A stretch of DNA of 64,000 nucleotides from Maribacter sp. ACAM166. GTDB taxonomy: Bacteria; Bacteroidota; Bacteroidia; Flavobacteriales; Flavobacteriaceae. The notes under the pieces were generated by a model. It did not search any database and was not told where the DNA came from. It saw nothing but the letters and a program-made list of their open reading frames with translations. The stretch lies in NCBI RefSeq assembly GCF_005771495.1, contig NZ_VAUW01000015.1, forward strand, positions 34,341 to 98,340, written 5' to 3'. How positions within the stretch are numbered: the stretch's first letter is position 1; every line of letters starts with the position of its first letter. The position numbers and the translations under genes are program-made. Below, piece by piece: positions 9,405-18,533 of this stretch.

Positions 9405-12400
9405 TTAGCTATTTTTTCCTATCCATTTCTTAGCATTAGTGAAAGCTTCTAACCATGGTGAAACTTCATCAGTTCTATTTACTGGATAATGAGCCCAGTT
9501 CCAAGGGAATATAGACCGTTCAATATGCGGCATAGTCACTAAATGACGGCCAGTTTTATCACAAAGCATAGCTGTGTTAAAATCACTTCCATTAGGGTTC
9601 GCAGGATAGCCTTCATAGCCATATTTAGCTACGATGTCATAATTATCTTCAGATAGTGGTAGCTTGAATTTACCTTCCCCATGAGAAATCCATACGCCAA
9701 GTTTGGTTCCTTCTAAGGTTGAAAGCATGACTGAATTATTCTTTTGAATTTCTACGGATGTAAAATTACTTTCATGTTTGTGAGAATCATTATAGGTCAT
9801 TTTGCCATGAGTTTCGTGTTCTGGATTAATAAGGTCCAATTCCATAAACAATTGACAGCCATTACAAATACCGACCGATAATGTGTCTGGTCTTGCAAAA
9901 AAGTTTTTAATAACCGTGTTTGCTTTTTCATTGTATTTTATCGCTCCGGCCCATCCTTTTGCACTTCCTAATACATCTGAGTTAGAGAAGCCACCAACAG
10001 CACCCAAGAATTGAATGTCCTCTAAATTCTCACGACCAGTAATTAAATCGGTCATGTGAACATCTTTTACATCAAAACCGGCTAAATACATGGCGTTTGC
10101 CATTTCACGCTCAGAATTACTACCTTTTTCACGTAAAATAGCGGCTTTTGGCCTAGCTTTAGTTTGTTTATTGGAACGGTTTGGAAGGCTGATGGGAGCT
10201 GAAGTAGGGAATACGTATTTTAAAGGTTGTACTTTGTAATTGTCGTACCTATCTTTTGCTAAGTCATTTGCAGTTTGTTGTGCATCCAATAAATAAGAGG
10301 TTTTAAACCAAGTATCTCTTAAAGACTCGATATTTAGCCCCAATTCCATACCATTATTCTTGATGGTAAATGTAGCGTCAGTAGTTGCTGTTCCTATTTT
10401 TTTGAAATTAATCTCTGCTGCCTCTAATTTAGCTTCAATGCTGTCGTCCATAGCTTGAAAAACAATACCTGCATTCTCAGAAAATAGGACTTTGATAGTG
10501 TCAGATTCTCCCAAATCGGAGATATCTAAATTAGCACCCAACTGTGTGTCAGCAAAGCATAATTCTACTAAAGTAGTAATTAATCCACCGGAAGCAACAT
10601 CATGACCTGCAACAATTTCACCTTCTTTGATTAATGATTGAATAGTGTTGAAAACCGTTTTAAAGTACGCTGAATTTATTATCGTAGGTGTTTCATTTCC
10701 AATACTATTTCTGGTTTGGGCAAAAGAAGAGCCGCCTAGTTTAAAATTGTCTTTGGATAAATTGATGTAATAAATAGCCCCTGCATCTTTCTGTAGAACC
10801 GGCTCAATTACTTTCGTTATATCATTACAATTTCCAGCTGCCGAAATAACTACGGTACCTGGCGAGATTACTTCACCATCACTATATTTCTGTTTCATGG
10901 AAAGTGAATCCTTTCCTGTTGGAACATTGATACCTAATTCAATAGCAAATTCAGAAACTGCCTGCACTGCTTTGTATAAACGGGCATCTTCTCCTTCATT
11001 TTTACAAGGCCACATCCAATTTGCAGATAGTGAAACCGATTTTAATCCGTCCTTCAAAGGTGCCCAAACAAGGTTGGTAAGGGCTTCGGCAATACTATTT
11101 TTACTTCCAGCAGCTGGATCTATCAAAGCAGAAATAGGGGAGTGGCCTATACTTGTTGCTATACCTTCTTTTCCTTTATAATCTAGAGCCATTACACCAC
11201 AGTTGTTCAATGGTAATTGTAAAGGTCCAACACATTGTTGTTTGGCAACTTTACCTCCCACACAGCGGTCAACTTTATTAGTGAGCCAATCCTTACATGC
11301 TACTGCCTCTAATTGCAAAACAGCATCTAGGTAGTCATGGAAAAACTCCAATGAATATTCGGCATTTTTATAATTACGACGAATAGTTACATCGTTCATG
11401 ATTGTTTTTGGAGAGCTGCCGAACATATCCGACAGTGCCAAATCCATAGGTTTTACCCCAGTCGTTTTAGATTCGAAGGTAAAACGATCATCACCGGTCA
11501 CATCACCAACCTCATATATCGGTGAGCGTTCGCGATTAGCAATACGCTTCAAAAGCTCGATATCGTTTTTACCTATCACAAGCCCCATACGTTCCTGTGA
11601 TTCGTTTCCTATTATCTCTTTTACAGAAAGAGTAGGGTCCCCAACAGGTAATTTATCCAAGTCAATAGTACCTCCGGTTTCTTCTACTAATTCTGACAAG
11701 CAATTTAGATGACCACCAGCACCATGATCATGTATTGATACTATAGTGTTTTCATCACTTTCAACCATACCACGTATGGCATTCGCAGCTCTTTTTTGCA
11801 TTTCTGGATTCGAACGCTGAACAGCATTAAGCTCTATGGCTGCGCTAAACTCCCCAGTATCTGCACTAGAAACCGCAGCCCCGCCCATACCAATTCGGTA
11901 ATTATCACCACCGAGAATAACAATTTTGTTTCCAACTTGTGGTTTATCCTTCAAGGCTTGTTCTATTTTACCATAGCCAATACCACCAGCTTGCATAATC
12001 ACCTTGTCATAACCTAGTCTTCTAGTTTCGAATTTGCTAGACGAACTTGGTGATGAATCAGTATCCTGAGCAGAGTCGAATGGCACTGTAGCTTCATCGT
12101 ATTCGAAGGTAAGTACAGAACCGGCTATTAATGGTTGTCCGAATTTGTTTCCAAAATCTGAAGCGCCATTTGAAGCTTTAATTAAGATATCCATTGGTGT
12201 TTGGTACAACCAATCTCTTTCTTTCATGCCATTTTCCCATGCACGGTCTTTTGTTAACCTTGAATAAGCGGTCATGTAAACAGCTGTGCCAGCTAAGGGC
12301 AATGAACCTTTTCCACCAGCTAAACGGTCACGTATTTCTCCACCAGCACCAGTAGCGGCACCATTAAATGGCTCTACCGTGGTTGGGAAATTATGGGTTT

Positions 12401-13139
12401 CCGCTTTCACTGAAATGACGGAGTCGAATGATTTTTCTTGATAATAATCTGGCTTGTCGGCCGTTTTAGGGGCGAATTGAATTACGGTCGGACCTTTTAC
12501 AAACGCTACGTTATCTTTATAGGCTGAGACAATAGCGTTAGGGTGTTCTTGTGCTGTTTTTTTGATAAGTTTGAATAACGAACTCGGCATTTCCTGTCCA
12601 TCAATGATAAATGTACCATTGAATATCTTGTGTCTACAATGTTCTGAATTCACTTGGCTAAACCCGAATACCTCGGAGTCGGTCAATTTTCGACCCAGTT
12701 TTTCACTCAGATTTTCGAGATAATTTACTTCTTCGTCATTTAGCGCCAAACCTTCTTGTTGATTGAACGCAGCGATATCTGCGATGTTCAAAATTGGTTT
12801 TGGCTCAACATCAATATCGAAAAGTTCTTGACTAAGGGTATTGAATTTCTGCGAAAGCATCGAATCAAAATCAATAAAATTATCCGCGACAGCGTTAAAT
12901 TCTTCAATTCGAATGATTCCAACAATGCCCATGTTTTGGCTGATTTCTGTAGCATTGGTGCTCCATGGTGTAATCATGGCAGCTCTTGGGCCAACAAAAG
13001 AGGCGTCTAGAGACGCCGCATTTATTTTAGGTTGGTTACCGAATAACCATATAAGTTTACTTGTATCTTCTGATGAAAGTTCCTTAGCGGTCTGTACCGC
13101 AAAAACCTTTTTGCTAGGTTCCCCAAAAAAGTGAATCAT
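9405..13139 (-). CDS. purL: Phosphoribosylformylglycinamidine synthase (large single-chain PurL)
   Basis: This 1244-residue enzyme makes FGAM from FGAR, glutamine and ATP in purine synthesis. An N-terminal PurS-like region and linker lead to the catalytic halves: SQVNSEHCRHKIFNG, then AETHNFPTTVEPFNGAATG, and in the second half GPLQLPLNNCGVMALDYKG. The C-terminal glutaminase has the nucleophile in SVGICNGCQLF and the His/Glu pair in MPHIERSIFPWNW. Single-chain length is usual for this phylum. A 24-residue insertion (codons at 12018-12089) interrupts the conserved stretch between TFEYDEA and LGYDKVIMQ. It is transcribed alone, divergently from the HxlR gene. Confidence 0.97.
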   Translation of the reverse strand: MIHFFGEPSKKVFAVQTAKELSSEDTSKLIWLFGNQPKINAASLDASFVGPRAAMITPWSTNATEISQNMGIVGIIRIEEFNAVADNFIDFDSMLSQKFNTLSQELFDIDVEPKPILNIADIAAFNQQEGLALNDEEVNYLENLSEKLGRKLTDSEVFGFSQVNSEHCRHKIFNGTFIIDGQEMPSSLFKLIKKTAQEHPNAIVSAYKDNVAFVKGPTVIQFAPKTADKPDYYQEKSFDSVISVKAETHNFPTTVEPFNGAATGAGGEIRDRLAGGKGSLPLAGTAVYMTAYSRLTKDRAWENGMKERDWLYQTPMDILIKASNGASDFGNKFGQPLIAGSVLTFEYDEATVPFDSAQDTDSSPSSSSKFETRRLGYDKVIMQAGGIGYGKIEQALKDKPQVGNKIVILGGDNYRIGMGGAAVSSADTGEFSAAIELNAVQRSNPEMQKRAANAIRGMVESDENTIVSIHDHGAGGHLNCLSELVEETGGTIDLDKLPVGDPTLSVKEIIGNESQERMGLVIGKNDIELLKRIANRERSPIYEVGDVTGDDRFTFESKTTGVKPMDLALSDMFGSSPKTIMNDVTIRRNYKNAEYSLEFFHDYLDAVLQLEAVACKDWLTNKVDRCVGGKVAKQQCVGPLQLPLNNCGVMALDYKGKEGIATSIGHSPISALIDPAAGSKNSIAEALTNLVWAPLKDGLKSVSLSANWMWPCKNEGEDARLYKAVQAVSEFAIELGINVPTGKDSLSMKQKYSDGEVISPGTVVISAAGNCNDITKVIEPVLQKDAGAIYYINLSKDNFKLGGSSFAQTRNSIGNETPTIINSAYFKTVFNTIQSLIKEGEIVAGHDVASGGLITTLVELCFADTQLGANLDISDLGESDTIKVLFSENAGIVFQAMDDSIEAKLEAAEINFKKIGTATTDATFTIKNNGMELGLNIESLRDTWFKTSYLLDAQQTANDLAKDRYDNYKVQPLKYVFPTSAPISLPNRSNKQTKARPKAAILREKGSNSEREMANAMYLAGFDVKDVHMTDLITGRENLEDIQFLGAVGGFSNSDVLGSAKGWAGAIKYNEKANTVIKNFFARPDTLSVGICNGCQLFMELDLINPEHETHGKMTYNDSHKHESNFTSVEIQKNNSVMLSTLEGTKLGVWISHGEGKFKLPLSEDNYDIVAKYGYEGYPANPNGSDFNTAMLCDKTGRHLVTMPHIERSIFPWNWAHYPVNRTDEVSPWLEAFTNAKKWIGKNS
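12018..12089 (-). repeat. 72-bp in-frame insertion in purL containing a TTCGACTCTGCTCAGGA motif
   Basis: On the minus strand these 24 codons encode TVPFDSAQDTDSSPSSSS followed by KFETRR, a low-complexity peptide unlike the surrounding conserved PurL sequence. Its DNA includes CCATTCGACTCTGCTCAG, which resembles a short motif I recall as dispersed in Bacteroidetes genomes and sometimes seen in genes as a PFDSAQ peptide. I see no second copy in this window. The exact ends are inferred from where PurL conservation resumes. Confidence 0.55.
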
Positions 13140-13169
13140 TTAGTGTGCTTGATGTTGATTTTAAAAGTA

Positions 13170-13177
13170 CAAAATTA
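13170..13177 (-). promoter_or_regulatory. Probable -7 box for purL
   Basis: The minus strand reads TAATTTTG, matching TAnnTTTG, about 31 bp upstream of the purL start. No good -33 TTTG is visible at the expected spacing. Confidence 0.5.
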
Positions 13178-13299
13178 AGGTTTTACCCGCTATAATTTAC
13201 GGGAAATGAAAACACTTTTTAACAGGTATTGTTAATGAATTCAGCAATGGATTGATAAATGAATGTGTATTCCTCTTTTGTTTAAGTAACGAAATACAA

Positions 13300-13376
13300 A
13301 CTAAGTATGAATATTAGATTTTTAATATATTTTCTTTAAAGTATGTTTTTTATACTAAGTATGCTAAATTAGCATA
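13300..13376. promoter_or_regulatory. Repeated operator-like sites upstream of the HxlR gene
   Basis: ACTAAGTATG occurs twice (13300-13309 and 13354-13363). The second copy runs into a 17-bp near-perfect palindrome, TATGCTAA-A-TTAGCATA (13360-13376), 30 bp before the HxlR start. An AGTAT/ATACT inverted pair also lies at about 13340-13355. This arrangement fits autoregulation by the adjacent winged-helix protein; no binding evidence is available. Confidence 0.5.
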
Positions 13377-13405
13377 GATAAATTTAAATCTCTTAGTTCC
13401 GAATC

Positions 13406-13792
13406 ATGAAGCAGAAAAGTTCGCAGCATACTTTAACAAATTCAAAGAGTTTAGGTTTAGACTTATGTATGAACATGATAGGGGGTAAATGGAAACCGAT
13501 AATATTATTTTGTATACCTAAAGGAATAAATCGTTTTAATAAGTTATTCACTGAAATAGAAGGAATTAACCGTCAAATGCTCAGTAAACAGCTAAAAGAA
13601 CTTGAAAAGTCCGGAGTTTTAGATCGGACTTTATTTCCTGAGATTCCGCCAAGAGTAGAGTATACGTTAACTCCTTTAGGAAAGTCTCTTTTGCCTATAG
13701 TTCAATCCATGAACCGATGGGGACAAAAACAAAAATTAGGCACTATACATATCAAAAGTTCGAAGACCCAACAATTACCGCTATTCGAATAA
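13406..13792 (+). CDS. HxlR family transcriptional regulator
   Basis: This 128-residue winged-helix protein has the HxlR signature: an early cysteine (LDLCMNMIGGKWKPIILFCI), then RFNKLFTEIEGINRQMLSKQ with LKELEKSGVL as the recognition region, and RVEYTLTPLGKSLLPI as the wing and C-terminal helix. HxlR proteins usually respond to redox or aldehyde stress through the conserved cysteine; that is family knowledge, not shown here. It lies 178 bp upstream of, and in the same direction as, the M20 hydrolase. Confidence 0.9.
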   Translation: MKQKSSQHTLTNSKSLGLDLCMNMIGGKWKPIILFCIPKGINRFNKLFTEIEGINRQMLSKQLKELEKSGVLDRTLFPEIPPRVEYTLTPLGKSLLPIVQSMNRWGQKQKLGTIHIKSSKTQQLPLFE

Positions 13793-13969
13793 TACTTTCG
13801 CTGTTGAAGTTCAATTTTAATCCTGCCTCAAGCTTTTGCAGTTTTTGATTTTAAAAATTGGAATTAGTTAGAAATATGACTTCTTCAATTTGAATTAGGT
13901 AAAAATTGATGATGGACTCCTTTGTGAGATTGATTTTATGTATCTTTTACTAACTAATTCAAAACCAAT

Positions 13970-15562
13970 ATGAAACACAAAACTACCCTTTTCACAATTG
14001 CATGCTGTTTATTATCTACTGTCGGCATGTATTCACAAAATAAAAAGTCTAATAAACAGATTGAAAAATTAAAATCTGAAGTTGCTGCTATTGTTGAGGA
14101 CACTAAAAAGCAATCGCAAGTAATGGTTGATAAAATTTTTAGTTTTTCGGAATTAGGATTTCAAGAAATTGAATCCTCTAAATACTTAACAGGAATACTG
14201 GCCGATAATGGATTTGAAATTGAAAACTCCATATCGGGAATTCCCACAGCCTGGTTTGCCACTTGGAGTAATGGTGAGGGGCCAATTATTGCTTTGGGTA
14301 GTGATGTTGATTGTATTCCGAAGGCATCGCAGTACCCAGGTGTGGCGTATCATAAACCTATCGTTGAAGGTGCTCCAGGGCATGGCGAAGGGCATAATTC
14401 TGGAATTCCGATGAATATATCATCTGCACTGGCAGTTAAGAAAATCATGGAGCGCGAGAATATTGGAGGTACACTGGTGATATGGCCAGGTATAGCAGAG
14501 GAGTTGGTTGCGGCTAAAGCTTGGTATGTAAGGGACGGACTTTTTGATGATATCGATATGTGTATTTTCACCCATGTTGGTGATAACCTAGGAGTGTCTT
14601 ATGGCTCTACTAGAGGTACAGGTTTGATATCGGTTGAATATGCTTTTGAAGGAGAAGCGGCTCATTCTGCTGGGTCACCATGGCGTGGTAAAAGTGCTTT
14701 GGATGCTGCAGAATTAATGAACATTGGGTGGAATTATAAAAGAGAACATTTACATCCTTTAAAACGCTCACATTCTATTTTCACAGATGCTGGTGATCAA
14801 CCTAATGTAGTACCATCAAAGGCTGCAATCTGGTTTTACTTTAGGGATATTAAATATGAGGGAATCATGGAAATGTATGCCTTGGCAAACGATATGGCTA
14901 AAGGAGCAGCATTAATGACAGGTACGACTATGACCTCTAAGGTATTGGGAACCGCTTGGCCACGTCATTATAATAAGGTAATTGCAGAATCGATGTATTC
15001 TAATATTAAAAAAATTGGATTGCCTACATGGTCTGATGCTGATCAAAAATTAGCAAAAGCCGTACAGACAGAAGTTAGTTCTGAAAAGATAGAAGGCTTG
15101 CCACTGAAGTTGGACACTATCGGACTTCCTGTAATAGACCCTATTAGTGGTGGGTCAGATGATATTGGTGATATCTCATGGAAAGTTCCAACGGTTACCT
15201 TGCGATACCCATCAAACATTCCTGGTTTGCAAGGACATCATTGGAGTAATGCTATTGCAATGGCTACCCCTATTGCGCATAAAGGGGTCGTAGCCGGAGC
15301 AAAGGTTGAGGCAATGACTATTTTAGATTTTTTATTAAAGCCAGAATTGTTAAAGGGAGCTTGGAGTTATTTTAATAATGAGCAACAGAAAGAAACAAAG
15401 TATCAACCTATGATTTCTGAAAGTGATATGCCACCTATTTATTTAAATAAGGATAAACAGGATCAATTTAGACCTGCATTGGAGAAATTCTATTATGATG
15501 AAACAAAGTATGATACTTATTTGGAGCAATTAGGTGTAGAGTATCCAACTTTGAGAGAATAA
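13970..15562 (+). CDS. Exported M20-family amidohydrolase (AbgB-like)
   Basis: This 530-residue metallopeptidase of the M20D group is closest in layout to p-aminobenzoyl-glutamate hydrolase subunit B. The first 23 residues (MKHKTTLFTIACCLLSTVGM) form a signal peptide, so the mature enzyme is probably periplasmic, whereas E. coli AbgB is cytoplasmic. Metal-site motifs are GSDVDCIPKASQYPG, GHGEGHNSGIPMN, WPGIAEELVAAKAW and the late GLQGHHWSNAIAMATP. An internal dimerisation domain (about 210-330) is present. The substrate could be any N-acyl or aryl amide. A bidirectional terminator follows. Confidence 0.88.
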   Translation: MKHKTTLFTIACCLLSTVGMYSQNKKSNKQIEKLKSEVAAIVEDTKKQSQVMVDKIFSFSELGFQEIESSKYLTGILADNGFEIENSISGIPTAWFATWSNGEGPIIALGSDVDCIPKASQYPGVAYHKPIVEGAPGHGEGHNSGIPMNISSALAVKKIMERENIGGTLVIWPGIAEELVAAKAWYVRDGLFDDIDMCIFTHVGDNLGVSYGSTRGTGLISVEYAFEGEAAHSAGSPWRGKSALDAAELMNIGWNYKREHLHPLKRSHSIFTDAGDQPNVVPSKAAIWFYFRDIKYEGIMEMYALANDMAKGAALMTGTTMTSKVLGTAWPRHYNKVIAESMYSNIKKIGLPTWSDADQKLAKAVQTEVSSEKIEGLPLKLDTIGLPVIDPISGGSDDIGDISWKVPTVTLRYPSNIPGLQGHHWSNAIAMATPIAHKGVVAGAKVEAMTILDFLLKPELLKGAWSYFNNEQQKETKYQPMISESDMPPIYLNKDKQDQFRPALEKFYYDETKYDTYLEQLGVEYPTLRE

Positions 15563-15619
15563 TAGTGATATGCCGAAACTATTATTCTAATAGGTTTGGG
15601 TTGATAAAAAGAGTAATCG

Positions 15620-15657
15620 AAAAAGCCTTTCAGTCTGTGAAAACTGAAAGGCTTTTT
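15620..15657. terminator. Bidirectional intrinsic terminator
   Basis: A 15-bp stem (AAAAAGCCTTTCAGT at 15620-15634 with its complement at 15643-15657) and an 8-base loop are flanked by A- and T-runs. It lies between the convergent M20 hydrolase and RNA methyltransferase genes and can serve both. Confidence 0.9.
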
Positions 15658-15699
15658 TTATAATTAATTTTGCATTGAAGTAGGACTAAGTATCTCGTT

Positions 15700-16914
15700 C
15701 TAGATACCCTTTTCTAACAGCGCCATATAGAAGCCGTCATAACCACTTTTAGAAGCATATACTTTTTTCTCTTTCACCAATTTAAAATCTTTTCCTTCCT
15801 CAGAACGTAAAAATGACTTCACTTGGTTATTATTTTCCTGAGGTAATATTGAACAGGTTGCGTACACAAGTTTTCCGCCAGGTTTAAGTATTTTACTATA
15901 ATTTCTAAGAATCTCCTGTTGGGTTTTGACAATTTTAGCTAAAAATTCAGGCTGCATTTTCCACTTAGAATCTGGATTCCTTCTTAAAACGCCTAAACCA
16001 GTACATGGAGCATCAATTAATACTCTATCAGCACTGCCGTAAAGCTTTTTAAATACTTTAGTTGAGTCAATTTCACGAGGCTCAATATTGTGAGCACCAT
16101 TACGTCTGGCTCGTCTTTTTAATTCCTTTAATTTACTTCCGTAAATATCCATTGAAATCAATTGACCTTTATTTTCCATTAATGCTGCCAAATGCAATGA
16201 TTTCCCACCAGCTCCTGCACAAGTATCAACTACGCGCTGTCCTGGTTCAACATCTAGAAATTCAGCAACCAATTGAGAAGAAGCATCTTGTACCTCAAAC
16301 ATTCCCTTTTTAAAAGCTTCTGTTACAAAAACGTTTGCTCTTTCCACAAGTTTTAATGCAGAAGGATAACCCTTAATCGGCTCAGCCACAATATTCTCAT
16401 CTAACAGGGCTTTTCGAAGTTCCTCTTTCGTAGTCTTTAAGGTGTTGGTGCGTAAAATCACCTCTGCAGGTACATTGAGCTTGGCAATTTCTGCTGTCCA
16501 TAATTTATCACCTAAGGCCTTTTCTCCTAACTCATCTATCCAATCAGGAATGGCTTCCCTAAATTTTCTTATTTGGGAAAGTTCATCAAATTTACCTTTG
16601 ATTCTTCTTTCTGGTGTCGGTTCGATTTGTTTCCAATCGGGAAGTTGAATTCCTTTCAATACGGCCCAAACGGCCCACATACGAAAAAGGTCAGGTCTGC
16701 TAAAAGGAGCTTTAATCTCTGCTATTTCAGTATAAAGTCTTTTGTACCGCACCATTTCATAGGTAGTTTCGGCAATGAAGCCGCGATCACGTGCACCCCA
16801 GCGTTTGTCAAAACGAAGTACCTTTTGTACCACCTTATCTGCATATTCATTCTCGTTGAATACAAGGTTTAAGGCATCTATTACGGCAAAAACCAGATTT
16901 CTATGTAATTTCAT
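15700..16914 (-). CDS. RsmB/NOP2/Sun-family RNA 5-methylcytosine methyltransferase
   Basis: This 404-residue protein has a NusB-like N-terminal helical region (residues 1-130) followed by a Rossmann methyltransferase domain. The SAM loop is DTCAGAGGKSLHLAALM. Motif IV is DAPCTGLGVLRRNPDSKW and motif VI is YATCSILPQENNNQV, giving the two cysteines of m5C enzymes. The likely substrate is 16S rRNA, as for RsmB, but related family members modify tRNA and this cannot be settled from sequence. Confidence 0.9.
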   Translation of the reverse strand: MKLHRNLVFAVIDALNLVFNENEYADKVVQKVLRFDKRWGARDRGFIAETTYEMVRYKRLYTEIAEIKAPFSRPDLFRMWAVWAVLKGIQLPDWKQIEPTPERRIKGKFDELSQIRKFREAIPDWIDELGEKALGDKLWTAEIAKLNVPAEVILRTNTLKTTKEELRKALLDENIVAEPIKGYPSALKLVERANVFVTEAFKKGMFEVQDASSQLVAEFLDVEPGQRVVDTCAGAGGKSLHLAALMENKGQLISMDIYGSKLKELKRRARRNGAHNIEPREIDSTKVFKKLYGSADRVLIDAPCTGLGVLRRNPDSKWKMQPEFLAKIVKTQQEILRNYSKILKPGGKLVYATCSILPQENNNQVKSFLRSEEGKDFKLVKEKKVYASKSGYDGFYMALLEKGI

Positions 16915-17012
16915 TTGAAGTGATATTAATTTACTTGGCTAGAACTTTAGTACCATTCCTCAATAGTTAATCAAGTTTAAAGATGGCTCTTTCCTCCAAA
17001 AAATTATGGCTG

Positions 17013-17020
17013 CAAAGGTA
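17013..17020 (-). promoter_or_regulatory. Probable -7 box of the RNA methyltransferase gene
   Basis: The minus strand reads TACCTTTG, matching TAnnTTTG, about 99 bp upstream of the methyltransferase start. Confidence 0.5.
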
Positions 17021-17071
17021 TTGTTTTAGAAGTGATTCCATTTATTTTTGAAGAACTTTATACCTTTCATC

Positions 17072-18094
17072 ATGCGCTATACCTTTCTTATTATCATTTT
17101 ACTGGTTTCTTGTTCAAAACCTATTAAACCAGTTACCTTCAATAGTGTTACGCTCAATGATATCTACACTGATTCATTAAGTATACGTGCGATAGAACTA
17201 ATGGGTAATAGTTTAGCCTTCGCTGCTAATAGGGGAACATTTGGTACGGTTGATTTGGGCACTGGGAAAGTACGGGCAAATGTTGAAAAACACCATACTA
17301 CCATTCCTGAGTTTAGAGCCATTACGCATACTTCAACTGACTTCTTTATGTTGTCTGTAGAAACACCTGCATTGTTATATAAGACAGGAAAAAATGGACG
17401 AATGGAATTGGTGTATACCGAAGAAGGGGAAGGCGTATTTTATGACGCAATGACCTTTTGGAACGATACGGATGGTATTGCGGTTGGCGACACTGTAGAA
17501 GGTTGCCTAAGTATTATTATAACCGAAGATGGGGGAACAACGTGGTCTAAACTACCCTGTTCCCAATTACCCGAAGGTATTGAGAGTGAAGGTGCATTTG
17601 CAGCTAGTAATACTAATATTAAGACCGTTGGAACTGAAGTTTGGATAGCTACCACTAGTGGTCGAATATACCATTCATCGGATAAGGGTAAACAATGGGA
17701 TGACTATCAAACTCCTTTACGAAGTGCGGAGCCAACTGAGGGTATTTATTCCATTGATTTTAATGACAATCTTATAGGTGTTGCAATTGGCGGAGATTAT
17801 ACGAAACCCGATAATGCCGTTGCAAATAAAGCTATCACAAAAGACGGTGGAAAAACGTGGCAGCTACTTTCTGATGGTAATCAGCCAGGATATAAAAGTT
17901 GTATTCAGTTTGTTCCTGGCACTAATGGTTATGGATTAGTAGCTGTCGGTTTTACAGGTATTTCTTATTCTGCTGATATGGGTTTAAATTGGAAAGAACT
18001 ATCAAAAGAATCATTTTATACCTTACGATTTCAGAATGACTCTGTTGCTTATGCCGCAGGTAAAAATCGAATTTCTAAGCTAATTTTCAAATAG
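17072..18094 (+). CDS. BNR/Asp-box repeat lipoprotein (YCF48-like beta propeller)
   Basis: I start this at the ATG at 17072, giving MRYTFLIIILLVSCS with a lipobox LVSC, so it is a predicted lipoprotein of 340 residues. Four Asp-box motifs are visible: TEDGGTTWSKL, SSDKGKQWDDY, TKDGGKTWQLL and SADMGLNWKEL, each in a beta-propeller blade. Such proteins are often annotated as oxidoreductase or glycosyl hydrolase, but I see no catalytic residues and would not assign an activity. Its stop codon is one base from the stop of the convergent gene at 18096. Confidence 0.85.
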   Translation: MRYTFLIIILLVSCSKPIKPVTFNSVTLNDIYTDSLSIRAIELMGNSLAFAANRGTFGTVDLGTGKVRANVEKHHTTIPEFRAITHTSTDFFMLSVETPALLYKTGKNGRMELVYTEEGEGVFYDAMTFWNDTDGIAVGDTVEGCLSIIITEDGGTTWSKLPCSQLPEGIESEGAFAASNTNIKTVGTEVWIATTSGRIYHSSDKGKQWDDYQTPLRSAEPTEGIYSIDFNDNLIGVAIGGDYTKPDNAVANKAITKDGGKTWQLLSDGNQPGYKSCIQFVPGTNGYGLVAVGFTGISYSADMGLNWKELSKESFYTLRFQNDSVAYAAGKNRISKLIFK

Positions 18095-18095
18095 G

Positions 18096-18533
18096 TTATT
18101 TACCCCCTTTGTTGTGTCGGTATTGCTTTATTAATTGACGTTTAAATTCTTCTTCTGAACTTAATAGTAATAGTGTTTTTTTAGCGGATATAACGTTACT
18201 AACCTCTTTGAGAAATTCATTATCCAATTCCTCTTCTTCCTCTTCAAGTTGAATATGCTGTTTTAGTAATTGTACGGCTTCCTTTTCAGAAAGGGTTTCG
18301 ACATCCCTGATTTTATTTCTAATTTGATGATGCTCTCGTTTGCGTAAAGCACTTCTTTTTTCTTCATAATCGTTATAGACAGGCCAAAATTCTTGTGCCT
18401 CCTTGCTACTTAACGAAAGTTTTTCAGTAATAAAAGCCACTTTTAAGGATTTTATTTTCTCCCAATCTGGTTTGTCTTGACCAAATGATATGGTCGTTGT
18501 AAGTATGAATAATAATACGATATATTTATTCAT
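18096..18533 (-). CDS. Small secreted Spy/CpxP-like protein of an ECF sigma operon
   Basis: The ATG at 18531-18533 begins MNKYIVLLFILTTTISFGQ, a signal peptide, followed by about 125 highly charged, helical residues (KIKSLKVAFITEKLSLSSKE, EFWPVYNDYEEKRSALRKRE, HIQLEEEEEELDNEF). The LSLSSKEAQEFWPVY pattern resembles the LTxEQ-type hairpin of periplasmic CpxP/Spy and Bacteroidetes proteins annotated as sensor of ECF-type sigma factor. Its start overlaps the end of the preceding membrane-protein gene by 8 bp (ATGAATAA), indicating translational coupling. Role is inferred. Confidence 0.85.
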   Translation of the reverse strand: MNKYIVLLFILTTTISFGQDKPDWEKIKSLKVAFITEKLSLSSKEAQEFWPVYNDYEEKRSALRKREHHQIRNKIRDVETLSEKEAVQLLKQHIQLEEEEEELDNEFLKEVSNVISAKKTLLLLSSEEEFKRQLIKQYRHNKGGK

